Assembly: GCF_044904665.1 (NCBI RefSeq)
Contig: NZ_JADIKM010000006.1
Span: forward strand, 1-64,000
Direction of reading: 5' to 3'
From: Dyella_A ginsengisoli
GTDB taxonomy: Bacteria > Pseudomonadota > Gammaproteobacteria > Xanthomonadales > Rhodanobacteraceae
DNA: 64,000 nt
Shown here: piece after piece, positions 16,998 to 26,333 of the stretch
Numbering within the stretch: position 1 is the first letter of the stretch
Layout of the letters: the number at the start of each line of letters is the position of its first letter
Translations under genes and position numbers: made by a program
Notes under the pieces: generated by a model
The model's database searches: none
What the model was told of the DNA's origin: nothing
Seen by the model: the letters and a program-made list of their open reading frames with translations, nothing else

Positions 16998-19790
16998 TTA
17001 CTGGAAGTGGATCGTGGCCTGGAACCAGATGGCACGTCCGAGCGGGTTGTAGTTGAAGATGTTGTAGTACGGATAAGCCGCGAACGTCTTGTCAAACGGC
17101 GGCCGCTTGTTGGTGACGTTGTTGGAGATCAGCGAGAGGTCGATCGACTCGCTGAACTTGTAGCTCATGCTGGCGTTGTACGTGGTCCAGGCACCCACCT
17201 TGCCGGTACCCGCGTAGTTGAACGTCTTGCCGCGGCGGGTACCGAGCACCGAGAACGACCAGTCACCGATCTCCCAGTCGATGTTGCCGGTCGCCACGTC
17301 GCGATAGCCGTTGTAGTAGCTGCGCAGCCCGAGCAGGTCCTGCACCGGGTCGCCGGCAATCTGGCGATAGGTATGCTTGAGCAGGACGTTGTAGTCCGCG
17401 CCCAGGCCCAGCGTGCCCCAGCTGCCCATATCGTGACGCCAGTTTGCGCTGGCTATCACGCCATTGACCACCTCGTCCGAGATATTGATCGGCAGAGTAT
17501 CGACCGCCGAAAGACCGTTCGGATTCTGCGGATTGTTCGCCGGGAGGCGATGCACGAGGGCCAGCTCGCTCTGGCACAGACCGGAATTGATATCGTACGG
17601 ATCACCAGCGGTATTGGATCCGATACGGCAGTTGGCTTCGTCCTGAAGAATGCGGTCGATGCTGAGGCTGTTGACCTCGTTGGCGATGCTGATGTGGTAG
17701 TAGTCGGCCTTCATCGTGAACGCGGCGGTCGGCGACCAGACAACACCATAACCCCACGACTTGGCAGTGATGCTCTTGAGCTTGATGTTGCCCGCCTGGC
17801 GCCCCGAAATGTTGACCGCATTCTGGGTGCAGTTGGAGATCGGCACGTTGGGCTCTTGCGTGCGGCAGTAGTAGTAGTCGGTACCCTGTGTGAAGTAACC
17901 GCTGGGGCCGGCGAACAGATAGCCCATGTCCGGCGAGCGGAACGCCGTGGCGTAGTTGCCGCGGATCAGCAGGCTGTCAAACGGGCGAAACTCCAGCCCG
18001 AGCTTGTAGGTAGCCTTGGAGTCGGTTTGACCGCCGTAGCGGAAGTCGTCGTAACGGCCCGACACGTTGGCCGAGAGCATGCTGAAAATCGGCACGCGGA
18101 ACTCGAGGGCCGCTGCATAGTTGCGACGCTTTCCCGCGCCCTGAGTGCCCGTCAAGCCCCAGAAATCACCAGCGATCACGCGGGGGTCGGTGGGGTTCTC
18201 CCAGTACTGCTCACCCGCCTGCAGCAACCCAGCTACACCGACATCGCCTGCAGGCAGCGAAAACAGACTCGTATTGGTCAGCTGCAGGTTCACGTTCTGC
18301 GTGTAGGTCTTGGAAGTGGCCTGATCCTCCGCGCTGAAGCCGCGGTAATCCGCCTCGGTGATGGGCGTGTACATGCGGTTTGCATCCGGCGCATAGATCG
18401 GATACCCGTAGTAGTCACCCTGTTGCTGCCCGAGGAAGAACTGCTCAACCTTGGACTTGAGCGGCCACAGCATGCTGTCCTTGACCTTCTGCTCGGAACG
18501 GAAATAGTAGGCGTTCCAGTCCCAATTCGACTTCCCAAAGGTGCCTTGTGCACCGGCAGTCACGGTGTAGCTGTCGGAGGTCTGATTGTCGTTGTTGGTC
18601 GATGCGCCAATCTCTTCCGGCGTGAAGAATCGCTGCCACAGCTCGAACCGGCCCGTGTTCGCGTTGACGAAGTAACCACCGGTATCGATGGACGAGAACC
18701 AGAAGCGCGAACCGCTGTTGAGCTTGATCTTGTTGCGGTTGTAGAGCAGGTCGCCGTAGAACGTCACGTTGTCGGTAGCGTGGTACTTCGCGTTGAGATA
18801 GACGCTAGCTGCCTTGGAGCCGTTTACAAAGGTCTGATAGCCGTTCGAGTAATCACTTCCGCAGTAATAACCGCTGCCGGGACGATTCACGTAGCGCAAG
18901 GTGCCACCGTAGCCTGCGGACAGGTTGCCGCAAGCGGCAGCGCCCGGATCAACATATTTGCCGGTATTGCCGTTGAGGATCAGCACAGCGCGCGGCGGAA
19001 TGACCGGACCGCCGTTCAGCGTGGGATTGTCAGCCGATGAATCGGTGTAACTGCGGTCGTAGCCCCAGATCGGCGCAGAGTGCTCCAGCTGCAGGGCGCC
19101 CGTGAAATCGAGTTTTCCCCAGCTGTGACCGGCCGTGATGCTGACACGCTGATTTTCACCGCCGCCCTCGCTGTAGCCGCCCATGCGCGCGGTCACGTTG
19201 ATGCCATCGACGTGATCTTTCAGCACGATGTTGACGACACCTGCGATGGCGCTGGAACCGTAAATCGCGGACTGGTTGCCGGGCAGGATGTCGATGTGGT
19301 CAACCATCGACACCGGGATCGACGATAGATCGGTGAAGTTGCTACTGCCGTTGTAGAGCAGCGGATAGTCGGCCAGCGGATGGCCGTTGAGCAGGATCAG
19401 CGTGAACCCCGGATCGAGCCCCAGCAGGCTGACCGTAGTCGCGCCCTGGGTGAAGCCACCGGCGAACTGGCTGTCCTGCACCTGGCCGGTGGCCAGCGGC
19501 TGCGAACGCAGCACGTCGTAGACGTTGGCATAGCCACGCGTCTGGATCTGCTCGGCGGTGATCTGCACCGTCGGCGCGGACGTCTCGATCTCCGCCTGCG
19601 GAATCAGCGAACCGGTGACAGTGACGGTCTCCAGCTTCTTGGCTTTCTGATCCGGCTTGTCTTGCGACGAGTTGTCGGAAGACTGATCAGTCGAGTTCTG
19701 GTCGGACGCGGACTGCGCGTGAAGCAAAGCGACCGGCGTCCCCCACGCCAGCGCTGCGCCTAATGCCACATAGAGCAACTTGCGATTCAT
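16998..19790 (-). CDS. TonB-dependent outer-membrane receptor
   Basis: A 930-residue outer-membrane receptor. The order is a signal peptide (residues 1-26), a Gln/Ser/Asp/Lys-rich linker of about 30 residues, a TonB box at LETVTVTGS, a plug domain with LLNGHPLADYPLL and the IYGSSAIAGVVNIVLK signature, then a large beta-barrel ending in an aromatic-rich strand (IWFQATIHFQ). The size matches the large Xanthomonadales receptors for oligosaccharides or peptides. GGGGAG precedes the ATG. It is divergent from a secreted prolyl-oligopeptidase-type enzyme, which hints at peptide scavenging, but the ligand is unproven. Confidence 0.93.
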   Translation of the reverse strand: MNRKLLYVALGAALAWGTPVALLHAQSASDQNSTDQSSDNSSQDKPDQKAKKLETVTVTGSLIPQAEIETSAPTVQITAEQIQTRGYANVYDVLRSQPLATGQVQDSQFAGGFTQGATTVSLLGLDPGFTLILLNGHPLADYPLLYNGSSNFTDLSSIPVSMVDHIDILPGNQSAIYGSSAIAGVVNIVLKDHVDGINVTARMGGYSEGGGENQRVSITAGHSWGKLDFTGALQLEHSAPIWGYDRSYTDSSADNPTLNGGPVIPPRAVLILNGNTGKYVDPGAAACGNLSAGYGGTLRYVNRPGSGYYCGSDYSNGYQTFVNGSKAASVYLNAKYHATDNVTFYGDLLYNRNKIKLNSGSRFWFSSIDTGGYFVNANTGRFELWQRFFTPEEIGASTNNDNQTSDSYTVTAGAQGTFGKSNWDWNAYYFRSEQKVKDSMLWPLKSKVEQFFLGQQQGDYYGYPIYAPDANRMYTPITEADYRGFSAEDQATSKTYTQNVNLQLTNTSLFSLPAGDVGVAGLLQAGEQYWENPTDPRVIAGDFWGLTGTQGAGKRRNYAAALEFRVPIFSMLSANVSGRYDDFRYGGQTDSKATYKLGLEFRPFDSLLIRGNYATAFRSPDMGYLFAGPSGYFTQGTDYYYCRTQEPNVPISNCTQNAVNISGRQAGNIKLKSITAKSWGYGVVWSPTAAFTMKADYYHISIANEVNSLSIDRILQDEANCRIGSNTAGDPYDINSGLCQSELALVHRLPANNPQNPNGLSAVDTLPINISDEVVNGVIASANWRHDMGSWGTLGLGADYNVLLKHTYRQIAGDPVQDLLGLRSYYNGYRDVATGNIDWEIGDWSFSVLGTRRGKTFNYAGTGKVGAWTTYNASMSYKFSESIDLSLISNNVTNKRPPFDKTFAAYPYYNIFNYNPLGRAIWFQATIHFQ

Positions 19791-19937
19791 TGAATTCTCC
19801 CCTGGAAAATGTGCACGCCGCTCGGCCCCTGTGGCCTCGTCGACACTACCCCCTGGCATGACGCTTCGGTGTGCGCCTACCACTCATCCATGAGAATCCG
19901 CGTGACGCAACACGCAGCTTCGAAATCCTTTTCCGAA

Positions 19938-19966
19938 CGATCATGCGAATTTAACGTTGCTGTCAA
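19938..19966 (-). promoter_or_regulatory. possible promoter of the TonB receptor gene
   Basis: TTGACA is present on the reverse strand at 19966-19961. The hexamer 17 bases on is TGATCG, a poor -10. The 390-base divergent gap 19791-20180 holds nothing else I can support: no RNA motif, and no clear repeat apart from AT-rich patches. Confidence 0.3.
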
Positions 19967-20180
19967 CTCGCTGTAATGGCTTGGGTTGACGACTTTGGTC
20001 GATAGTGTCGCGGCCGATTGCGCGCTCAGCCGCACCAGACGGCGGATGGAGCGATATGGCGCAGATTGCCGCATGACTTTCGGCACCCTGCCGTTGGTCA
20101 TGTGTTTCCGACCGGTGCGGGCCGCACAGACTTGACGGACTTGCGCTCGGGGGAGCGCTCACTCGTTCAAGGATCACGAC

Positions 20181-22298
20181 ATGCTGCGTAAAACCTCGAT
20201 CTGGCTGACGCTCGCGCTCGGCGTCACACTCGCGGGCATGACGCACGCACAGACACCGGGTTCCGTACCGGCCGACGCCGCTCCGAAGGACGACTTCCTC
20301 TGGCTGGAAGACATCCACGGCATCAGGCCAATGGAGTGGGTGAAGCGGCAGAACGCGCTCACCGCCGACCGGTTCGCCACCGGCGGGTCCTTCACGCAAG
20401 ATCGCGAGCGGATCCTGGAAGTGCTCGATTCGGACGAGCACATTCCTTACGTCAACCGCATGGGGCAGTACCTCTACAACTTCTGGCGCGACAAGGCGCA
20501 CCCACGCGGCGTGTGGCGTCGCGTGACGCTGGCGGAATACCGCAAGACGTCGCCGGCATGGGAGGTGCTGCTCGACATCGACGCGCTGAATCAGGCCGAG
20601 GGAAAGCGCTGGGTGTTCAAGGGCGCGCAGTGCCTCAAGCCGGCATACGAACGCTGCCTGTTGTCGCTGTCGCCCGATGGAGGCGATGCCGTGGCGGTGC
20701 GCGAATTCGACCTGGTGCGCAAACAGTTCGTCGGCGACGGCTTCGTGCTGCCGGTGGCCAAGACCGAGGTGGACTGGATCGACCAGGACACGATCTACGT
20801 GGGCACCGACTTCGGCCCCGGCTCGATGACCGAATCGAGCTATCCGCGCATCGTCAAGGTGTGGAAGCGCGGCACGCCGCTGACCGAGGCCACGATTGTC
20901 TACGACGGCAAGCCCACCGATCTGGCCGTCAGCGCCCACCACGACGCCACGCCTGGGTTCGAGCGTGACTTTGTCTCGGTGGCCAAGGATTTTTTCCACA
21001 GCGAGCTGTTTCAGCGCCGCGACGGCAAGCTGCTGAAGGTGAACGTGCCCGACGACGCCACCGCCGCGGCGCATCGCGAATGGCTGCTGGTGGAAACCCG
21101 CTCGCCGTGGACCGTGGGCGACACCACGTATCCGTCCGGCGCGCTGCTTGCCACACGCTTCGACGACTTCATGGCGGGCAAGCGCGACTTCACGACCTTG
21201 TTCGCACCCGATGCGCACACCTCGCTGGCGTCCTACAGCTGGACGCGCCATCACCTCATCCTCGACGTACTCGACGACGTGAAGAGCCGGCTCGAGGTGC
21301 TGACGCCGCAACCGGGCGCGTGGCAGCGCGAGCCGATGGCCGGCGCGCCCGAGCTGAGCACGGCGAGCGTGGTCGACACCGATCCGGACAACAGCGACGA
21401 GTACTGGCTGGGCGTCACCGGCTTCCTCACGCCGTCCTCGCTGCAGTACGGCGTGCTGGGCTCGACGCCGGTGCAGACGCTCAAGCGCGAGCCGGCGTTC
21501 TTCGACGCGTCGAAATTCACCGTCAGCCAGCACTTCGTCGCCTCGAAGGACGGCACGCGGGTGCCGTATTTCCAGATCGCCCCGAAGACGCTCAAGCTCG
21601 ATGGCTCCAACCGGACCCTGCTCTACGGCTACGGCGGCTTCGAGGTCTCGCTGCAGCCCACCTACAGCGGCAGCATCGGCCGCGCCTGGCTTGAGCGTGG
21701 CGGCGTCTACGTGATCGCCAACATCCGTGGCGGCGGCGAGTACGGGCCGGCATGGCACCAGGCGGCGCTCAAGGCCAATCGCCTGCGCGCCTATGAAGAC
21801 TTCGCCGCGGTCGCGCAGGATCTGATCCATCGCGGCGTGACCTCGCCGAAGCACCTGGGCGCCGAGGGCGGCAGCAACGGCGGGCTGCTGATGGGCAACA
21901 TGCTTACGTTGTATCCGCAGCTGTTCAGTGCGATCGCCTGCGAGGTGCCGCTGCTGGACATGAAGCGCTACAGCCACCTCTCCGCCGGCGCGTCATGGAT
22001 GGCCGAATACGGCAACCCGGACACCGCCGACTGGAATTTCATCCGCCATTTCTCGCCGTACCAGAACGTGCACAAGGATGGCCGTTACCCGCCGGTGCTG
22101 TTCTACACCACCACCAGCGACGACCGCGTCGGTCCGGTGCAGGCGCGCAAGATGGCCGCGAAGATGCAGGCGATGGATCTGCCCGACGTGTGGTTCTACG
22201 AGAACCTCGAAGGCGGCCACGGTGCCGGTGCCGACAACAAGCAGTCGGCGTACATGCACGCACTGGCGTACGGCTTCCTGTGGGACCAGTTGCAGTAA
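20181..22298 (+). CDS. secreted prolyl oligopeptidase-family serine peptidase
   Basis: A 705-residue S9A-type peptidase with a signal peptide (1-24, cutting after MTHA), so it acts in the periplasm or outside. An N-terminal beta-propeller (about 60-420) is followed by an alpha/beta-hydrolase domain. The nucleophile is S565 in GGSNGG, the aspartate lies in DDRVGP (about 647) and the histidine in GGHGAG (about 680). The LWLEDIHG opening is usual in the family. AAGGA precedes the ATG. Divergent from a TonB receptor; together they could degrade and import peptides (inference). Confidence 0.92.
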   Translation: MLRKTSIWLTLALGVTLAGMTHAQTPGSVPADAAPKDDFLWLEDIHGIRPMEWVKRQNALTADRFATGGSFTQDRERILEVLDSDEHIPYVNRMGQYLYNFWRDKAHPRGVWRRVTLAEYRKTSPAWEVLLDIDALNQAEGKRWVFKGAQCLKPAYERCLLSLSPDGGDAVAVREFDLVRKQFVGDGFVLPVAKTEVDWIDQDTIYVGTDFGPGSMTESSYPRIVKVWKRGTPLTEATIVYDGKPTDLAVSAHHDATPGFERDFVSVAKDFFHSELFQRRDGKLLKVNVPDDATAAAHREWLLVETRSPWTVGDTTYPSGALLATRFDDFMAGKRDFTTLFAPDAHTSLASYSWTRHHLILDVLDDVKSRLEVLTPQPGAWQREPMAGAPELSTASVVDTDPDNSDEYWLGVTGFLTPSSLQYGVLGSTPVQTLKREPAFFDASKFTVSQHFVASKDGTRVPYFQIAPKTLKLDGSNRTLLYGYGGFEVSLQPTYSGSIGRAWLERGGVYVIANIRGGGEYGPAWHQAALKANRLRAYEDFAAVAQDLIHRGVTSPKHLGAEGGSNGGLLMGNMLTLYPQLFSAIACEVPLLDMKRYSHLSAGASWMAEYGNPDTADWNFIRHFSPYQNVHKDGRYPPVLFYTTTSDDRVGPVQARKMAAKMQAMDLPDVWFYENLEGGHGAGADNKQSAYMHALAYGFLWDQLQ

Positions 22299-22383
22299 GC
22301 CGACAAGCCTGCGTGCCGGCGCAGCGCGACCGGCACGCGGGCCGACGCTATCATCCCCGGGCGTTCCGACCAGCCCGAGTGCG

Positions 22384-23217
22384 ATGAAACGAACCACCAG
22401 CATCCGCCCCGAACTGCGCGAGTGGATTCTTGCCACCACGCGCGCCGGCCACAGCACAGAGGAAGTGCTGCGGCTGATGAAGGAAACCGGCTACGACCCG
22501 CGCGAGAGCCGCAGCATCGTCGCCAGCGTGCTGAAGCTGCCGCTGGCTGCGCTCACCGGCCACGCGCCGCCAGCCGGCGTGCGGCCGCGTCATCCGCTGG
22601 CGCCGTTCGCCGATGCAGCCGGGCGGCGCGTGCGGGTCAGCGCCTCGGTCGATGTGCCGGTGGTGCGCGTCCTCGACGGTCTGCTCGACGCCGATGAATG
22701 TGACCAGCTGATCGAACAGGCACGCCCGCGGCTGGCGCGCGCCATGACCGTGGACACCGAAGGCCGCAAGCAGGTGGACGATCGCCGCACCAGCGCCGGC
22801 ATGTTCTTCCGGCTCGGCGAATCGCCGCTGATCGAGCGCATTGAGGCCCGCCTCGCCGCCCTGCTTGGCGTCCCCACCAGCCACGGCGAGGGGTTGCAGG
22901 TGCTGCACTACGGGCCGGGCCAGGAGTACGAGCCACACTACGACTGGTTCGACCCCAGCCAGCCGGGTTTCGAGGCAGTGACGAAGCACGGAGGCCAGCG
23001 CGTGGCGAGCATCGTGATGTACCTCAATACGCCCGAGGCGGGCGGTGGCACCGGCTTTCCGCACGCCGGGCTCACCGTGACGGCGCTGAAAGGCTCGGCG
23101 GTCTATTTCGCCTACGACACCGGTGATACGTCCTCCCTGCACGCCGGCTTGCCCGTGACAGGCGGGGAAAAATGGATCGCCACCAAGTGGCTGCGCGAGC
23201 GGCCTTTCCTGCGCTGA
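22384..23217 (+). CDS. 2-oxoglutarate/Fe(II) oxygenase, prolyl 4-hydroxylase-like
   Basis: A 277-residue protein. Residues 1-60 form a small helical domain containing LMKETGYDPRESR; the C-terminal half is a P4Hc double-stranded beta-helix. The iron ligands H185-x-D187 and H253 and the 2-oxoglutarate lysine K263 are all present. Bacterial prolyl hydroxylases of this kind modify proline in proteins such as EF-Tu, or small substrates; the target here is unknown. No signal peptide, so cytoplasmic. It starts 85 bases after the peptidase and 78 bases before ppa, all on one strand. Confidence 0.88.
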   Translation: MKRTTSIRPELREWILATTRAGHSTEEVLRLMKETGYDPRESRSIVASVLKLPLAALTGHAPPAGVRPRHPLAPFADAAGRRVRVSASVDVPVVRVLDGLLDADECDQLIEQARPRLARAMTVDTEGRKQVDDRRTSAGMFFRLGESPLIERIEARLAALLGVPTSHGEGLQVLHYGPGQEYEPHYDWFDPSQPGFEAVTKHGGQRVASIVMYLNTPEAGGGTGFPHAGLTVTALKGSAVYFAYDTGDTSSLHAGLPVTGGEKWIATKWLRERPFLR

Positions 23218-23295
23218 AGGTTTCATGTGCTGCGTCGCAGCAGCTCTTGCCGTATCCTTGTCGGCCCACTTTATCCCTAGCACAAGGTCACACCC

Positions 23296-23832
23296 ATGGG
23301 TCTGGATCTGGTCAGCGCCGGCCGCAACGTGCCGGACGAAATCAACGTCATCATCGAAATCCCCAAGGACGCCGAGCCGGTCAAGTACGAAGTCGACAAG
23401 GCCTCCGGCGCGATCTTCGTCGACCGTATCCTGTCCACCCCGATGCGCTATCCGTGCAACTACGGCTACGTGCCAGGAACGCTGGGCGACGACGGTGATC
23501 CGCTGGACGCGCTGGTGATCCTGCCGCTGCCGCTGATCCCCGGCTCGGTGATCCGCTGCAAGCCGGTCGGCATGCTGCGCATGACCGACGAGGCCGGCGG
23601 CGACGAGAAGCTGGTGGTGGTGCCGATGGAGAAGATCTTCGCCGGCTATGCGCACATCCAGGACATCGACGGCGTCTCGGGCCACTGGCTGGAGCGCATC
23701 GGCCACTTCTTCGAGCACTACAAGGATCTGGAGAAGGGCAAGTGGGTCAAGCTCGACGGCTGGGCCAACGCCGCCGAAGCCAAGGCCGAGATCCTGCGCG
23801 GCATCGAGCGTCATGCCAAGGACAAGGGCTGA
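23296..23832 (+). CDS. ppa: inorganic pyrophosphatase (soluble, family I)
   Basis: A 178-residue cytoplasmic enzyme hydrolysing PPi to phosphate. The diagnostic metal-binding motif DDGDPLDALV is present, along with YPCNYGYVPGT and the DIDGV segment. Length is the bacterial hexameric type. A bidirectional terminator follows. With the membrane PPase (hppA) and the PPi-dependent phosphofructokinase nearby, this cell has three routes for using PPi, so Ppa activity must be balanced against energy conservation (inference). Confidence 0.96.
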   Translation: MGLDLVSAGRNVPDEINVIIEIPKDAEPVKYEVDKASGAIFVDRILSTPMRYPCNYGYVPGTLGDDGDPLDALVILPLPLIPGSVIRCKPVGMLRMTDEAGGDEKLVVVPMEKIFAGYAHIQDIDGVSGHWLERIGHFFEHYKDLEKGKWVKLDGWANAAEAKAEILRGIERHAKDKG

Positions 23833-23858
23833 TCGATCACGCTGCGTAAACAGGTGAA

Positions 23859-23891
23859 GCAAAAGCGCGCCTCGGCGCGCTTTTGCTTTTG
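23859..23891. terminator. bidirectional terminator between ppa and the GFA-family gene
   Basis: A 12-bp stem, GCAAAAGCGCGC / GCGCGCTTTTGC, with loop CTCG, followed rightward by TTTTG. The arms carry four A/T pairs, so leftward termination is plausible too. Confidence 0.85.
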
Positions 23892-23912
23892 CGAGATCCG
23901 GCGAACGCGCCG

Positions 23913-24284
23913 CTACAGCGCCATCGACAGCGGCGCCGGTCCCCTGCGGTAGTCGGCGTGCACATGTGAACGCACGCCGATGGCGGCACAGTCGTCCAGG
24001 GTCGACACGTCCAGACTGAGCGTGCCGTCCTGCCGCAGCGTGCACAGGGCGCTGCCGCAGTTGGCGCAGAAGCCGTGGCGAAGCTGGCTCGTCGCCGCCC
24101 CGTAGAACACCGGCTCGCCGGCACACCAGCGCAGCGCGGAGGCGGGAAGATCCACTCCCACCACCACCGCCTCGCCGGAGGCCAGCCGGCACAGCACGCA
24201 AGTGCAGTAGCGGCGTCGGCCGCTGCCGATGTCCGCCTGGTAGCGCACGTCGCCACAGGCGCATTGTCCGTGCAACATCGTCAC
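23913..24284 (-). CDS. GFA (glutathione-dependent formaldehyde-activating)-family protein
   Basis: A 123-residue zinc protein of the GFA/CENP-V fold. Cysteine groups typical of the family are seen: GQCACGDVRY near the N terminus, CTCVLCR near residue 30 and GFCANCGSAL near residue 73, which hold two structural or catalytic zincs. GTG 24284 is preferred because AGGAGG is seven bases upstream; ATG 24278 is two codons later and would be too far. Function of most family members is unproven, and glutathione-formaldehyde adduct formation is only one case. Confidence 0.85.
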   Translation of the reverse strand: MTMLHGQCACGDVRYQADIGSGRRRYCTCVLCRLASGEAVVVGVDLPASALRWCAGEPVFYGAATSQLRHGFCANCGSALCTLRQDGTLSLDVSTLDDCAAIGVRSHVHADYRRGPAPLSMAL

Positions 24285-24343
24285 GTAGTCCCCTCCTCGA
24301 TGATCGTCACCCGGATCGGCCTCGCCGCCCACACGACACGTGC

Positions 24344-24949
24344 TCAGCGTTTCTTGCCAGACGGGCTCAATGGCTTGGCGGGCTTTGTGGTCGGTTTGGC
24401 CGGCTCGCCCTTCTTGCCCAGCTCTTCGAGCAAGGTCGCCATGTCTTCGGCGTGTTCCTCCTCCATCGCGAGGATCTCCTCCATCATGCGCCGGCTGGTG
24501 GGATCGTCGTTGCCCAGGTAGCGGATGATCTCGCGGTAGCTGTCGATCGCGATGCGTTCGGCGACCAGGTTTTCCTTGATCATGTCGACCAGGTCGTCGC
24601 CTTCCACGTAATCGGCGTGCGCGCGACTGAGCAGGCCGGCGGGATTGAAGTCGGGCGCGCCGTCGAGCTGGGTGATCCGCTCGGCAATGCGATCGGCGTG
24701 TCCCTGTTCCTCGTTGGCGTGCTCTAGGAATTCCGCCGCCACGCTCTTGGCGTGGATCCCGGACGCCATGTAGTAGTGCCGCTTGTAGCGCAGCACGCAG
24801 ACGATCTCGGTAGCGAGCGCTTCATTGAGCAGCTTGATGACCGTCTCGCGATCCGCGCTGTAGCCGGCGGTGATCGCGCCGCGATCGATGTGCTCGCGCG
24901 CGCGCTTGCGGATCGTCTCGATGTCCGTGATGAAAGGCTTGCTCGCCAT
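24344..24949 (-). CDS. ferritin-like/bacterioferritin-family protein with basic tail
   Basis: A 201-residue four-helix diiron protein. Ligand motifs are E48, E81-x-x-H84, E131 and E163-x-x-H166, matching a ferroxidase centre. No haem-binding methionine can be assigned with confidence. The last 25 residues are rich in Lys and Pro (GKKGEPAKPTTKPAKP), unlike bacterioferritin, and recall the DNA-binding tails of some Dps proteins. AGGAG precedes ATG 24949. Likely role: iron storage or oxidant protection; DNA binding by the tail is speculation. Confidence 0.85.
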   Translation of the reverse strand: MASKPFITDIETIRKRAREHIDRGAITAGYSADRETVIKLLNEALATEIVCVLRYKRHYYMASGIHAKSVAAEFLEHANEEQGHADRIAERITQLDGAPDFNPAGLLSRAHADYVEGDDLVDMIKENLVAERIAIDSYREIIRYLGNDDPTSRRMMEEILAMEEEHAEDMATLLEELGKKGEPAKPTTKPAKPLSPSGKKR

Positions 24950-25108
24950 GCTGCGGCTCCTGGTAACGAAGTGGATTTGTTTGCCGCAGGCCGCGGCAGA
25001 CATCTTTCCATCGTATGGAGCGGGCGCGAAGTGCGAGTGAACGGCTTGCAAGGAATTCGCGAGCCGCGGCGCGGGTGGCGTTGCGCCACACCGCGCACCG
25101 GGACTGGA

Positions 25109-25759
25109 TCAGCGCGGCGTATACGCCCGCAGGAAGGTCGCCACGCCGGCGCGCGCGGTTGCCTCGATCTCGGCGGCATAGGCGTGCGGGCAATCGTCGC
25201 AGCCGAACATGCGGCGCATCATCAGGTCGCCCTTGATCAGCGCGAAGAACTGCACGGCGGCGCGGGGCACGTCGTCGATGTCCAGCAGCCCTGCGTCAAC
25301 CGCTCGGTGAAGCAGGCGTTCCATCAGTCCGTGCGTGCGCATCGAACCTTCTTCCCACAGCAGGCGGCCGTAGCGCGGATTGCCCTGCCGGCAGTCGCTG
25401 AGGATGGCGCGGAAGGTACCCACCGTCTCCTTGTCGCAATCGAGCCGTGCGTGGGTCAAGGCGATGTTGAGCAGGGTCTGGCCGATCTCCGCATCGGGGT
25501 CGAGCTCGTAGGTGTTCTCCGGCAGCAGATCCTGCAAGCGTGCCCGCACCACCTCGCGGAACAGGTTGTCCTTGTCGCCGAAGTGGCTGTAGACGGTGAG
25601 CTTGGACACCCCGGCCTCGGCCGCGACGGCGTCCATGCTGGTGCCGGCAAACGCGTTGCGCACGAACAGGCCCTTGGCGGCTTCGAGGATGGCGGCACGC
25701 TTCTCCATGTCCTTCGGACGGCCGGGGCCTTGGCACTTCGCGGGCGAAACGGAACTCAT
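25109..25759 (-). CDS. TetR/AcrR-family transcriptional regulator
   Basis: A 216-residue regulator. The N-terminal helix-turn-helix (about residues 22-65) reads ILEAAKGLFVRNAFAGTSMDAVAAEAGVSKLTVYSHFGDKDNLF split across the usual helices, and the ligand domain resembles the AcrR C-terminal type with an unusual CDDCPHAY stretch near residue 190. ATG 25759 has AAGG seven bases upstream. Its own promoter lies just upstream and holds a candidate operator half-site. It is divergent from a small unknown gene and lies about 1.3 kb from tolC, so efflux control is possible but unproven. Confidence 0.9.
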   Translation of the reverse strand: MSSVSPAKCQGPGRPKDMEKRAAILEAAKGLFVRNAFAGTSMDAVAAEAGVSKLTVYSHFGDKDNLFREVVRARLQDLLPENTYELDPDAEIGQTLLNIALTHARLDCDKETVGTFRAILSDCRQGNPRYGRLLWEEGSMRTHGLMERLLHRAVDAGLLDIDDVPRAAVQFFALIKGDLMMRRMFGCDDCPHAYAAEIEATARAGVATFLRAYTPR

Positions 25760-25792
25760 CGGAACACCTTCACAGGAAAGCACAACACCTTT

Positions 25793-25821
25793 ATTATACG
25801 GGTCGGTTTAATTATTTCCAA
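25793..25821 (-). promoter_or_regulatory. sigma-70 promoter of tetR with operator-like half-site
   Basis: On the reverse strand TTGGAA (25821-25816) is followed by a 17-base spacer and a perfect TATAAT (25798-25793), 34 bases before the tetR ATG. The spacer contains GGTCGGTTTA (25801-25810), one exact arm of the TAAACCGACC/GGTCGGTTTA type of operator bound by many TetR proteins; the other arm is degenerate. Autorepression is inferred. Confidence 0.6.
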
Positions 25822-25838
25822 TGCGCGGAAAGTCAACC

Positions 25839-26171
25839 ATGCAGACCACGCTTGCCGAACTGGCACTGTCGCCAGTGTATCGCCATGCCCAGCGCACGCT
25901 CGCGCCATGGCTGGAGTCGGGCCATGGTGCCGTGAGGCAGCTCGCGTTCCGGGCACGTGCGGCAATAGGTCAGCTGGATGCGGCCGACCGCCACCGGCTG
26001 GCACGCTGGCTGGCGTGGCTGCTGGTGGCCGAGCAGAGCCGCGGAAGAGCCGCGCTGGAGGCCCGCCTGCGCCAGTTGGAGGGTGCACTCCATCGCAGCA
26101 TCCAAGAGGCGTTGAAGCGTCTTCCCACCGCCGCCGAGGCACTGACCGCCAGCCGGCGACTCAGCGCGTGA
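25839..26171 (+). CDS. hypothetical helical protein
   Basis: A 110-residue protein I do not recognise. It is Ala/Leu/Arg-rich and predicted largely helical, with a hydrophobic stretch at RLARWLAWLLVAEQ and an Arg/Glu heptad-like tail (ALEARLRQLEGALHRSI). ATG 25839 has GGAAAG upstream; an earlier ATG at 25821 sits in the tetR promoter with no ribosome binding site. Divergent from tetR, so it may be the regulator's target. High G+C alone could produce such a frame, hence modest confidence. Confidence 0.5.
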   Translation: MQTTLAELALSPVYRHAQRTLAPWLESGHGAVRQLAFRARAAIGQLDAADRHRLARWLAWLLVAEQSRGRAALEARLRQLEGALHRSIQEALKRLPTAAEALTASRRLSA

Positions 26172-26333
26172 TTGTCCGCGGACACCGCGCCACGCATGAC
26201 TTCCGTCAGCCGCGCGCGATGACTTCCGGCACTTCGGCCATGCCGTCGCAGCCCGCAGGCTAGCGATTGTCGGAAATGACCTAAGCGCTTATCCTTTTTG
26301 ACCTTTTCCGATTTGTACGGGACGTGGCTGAAC

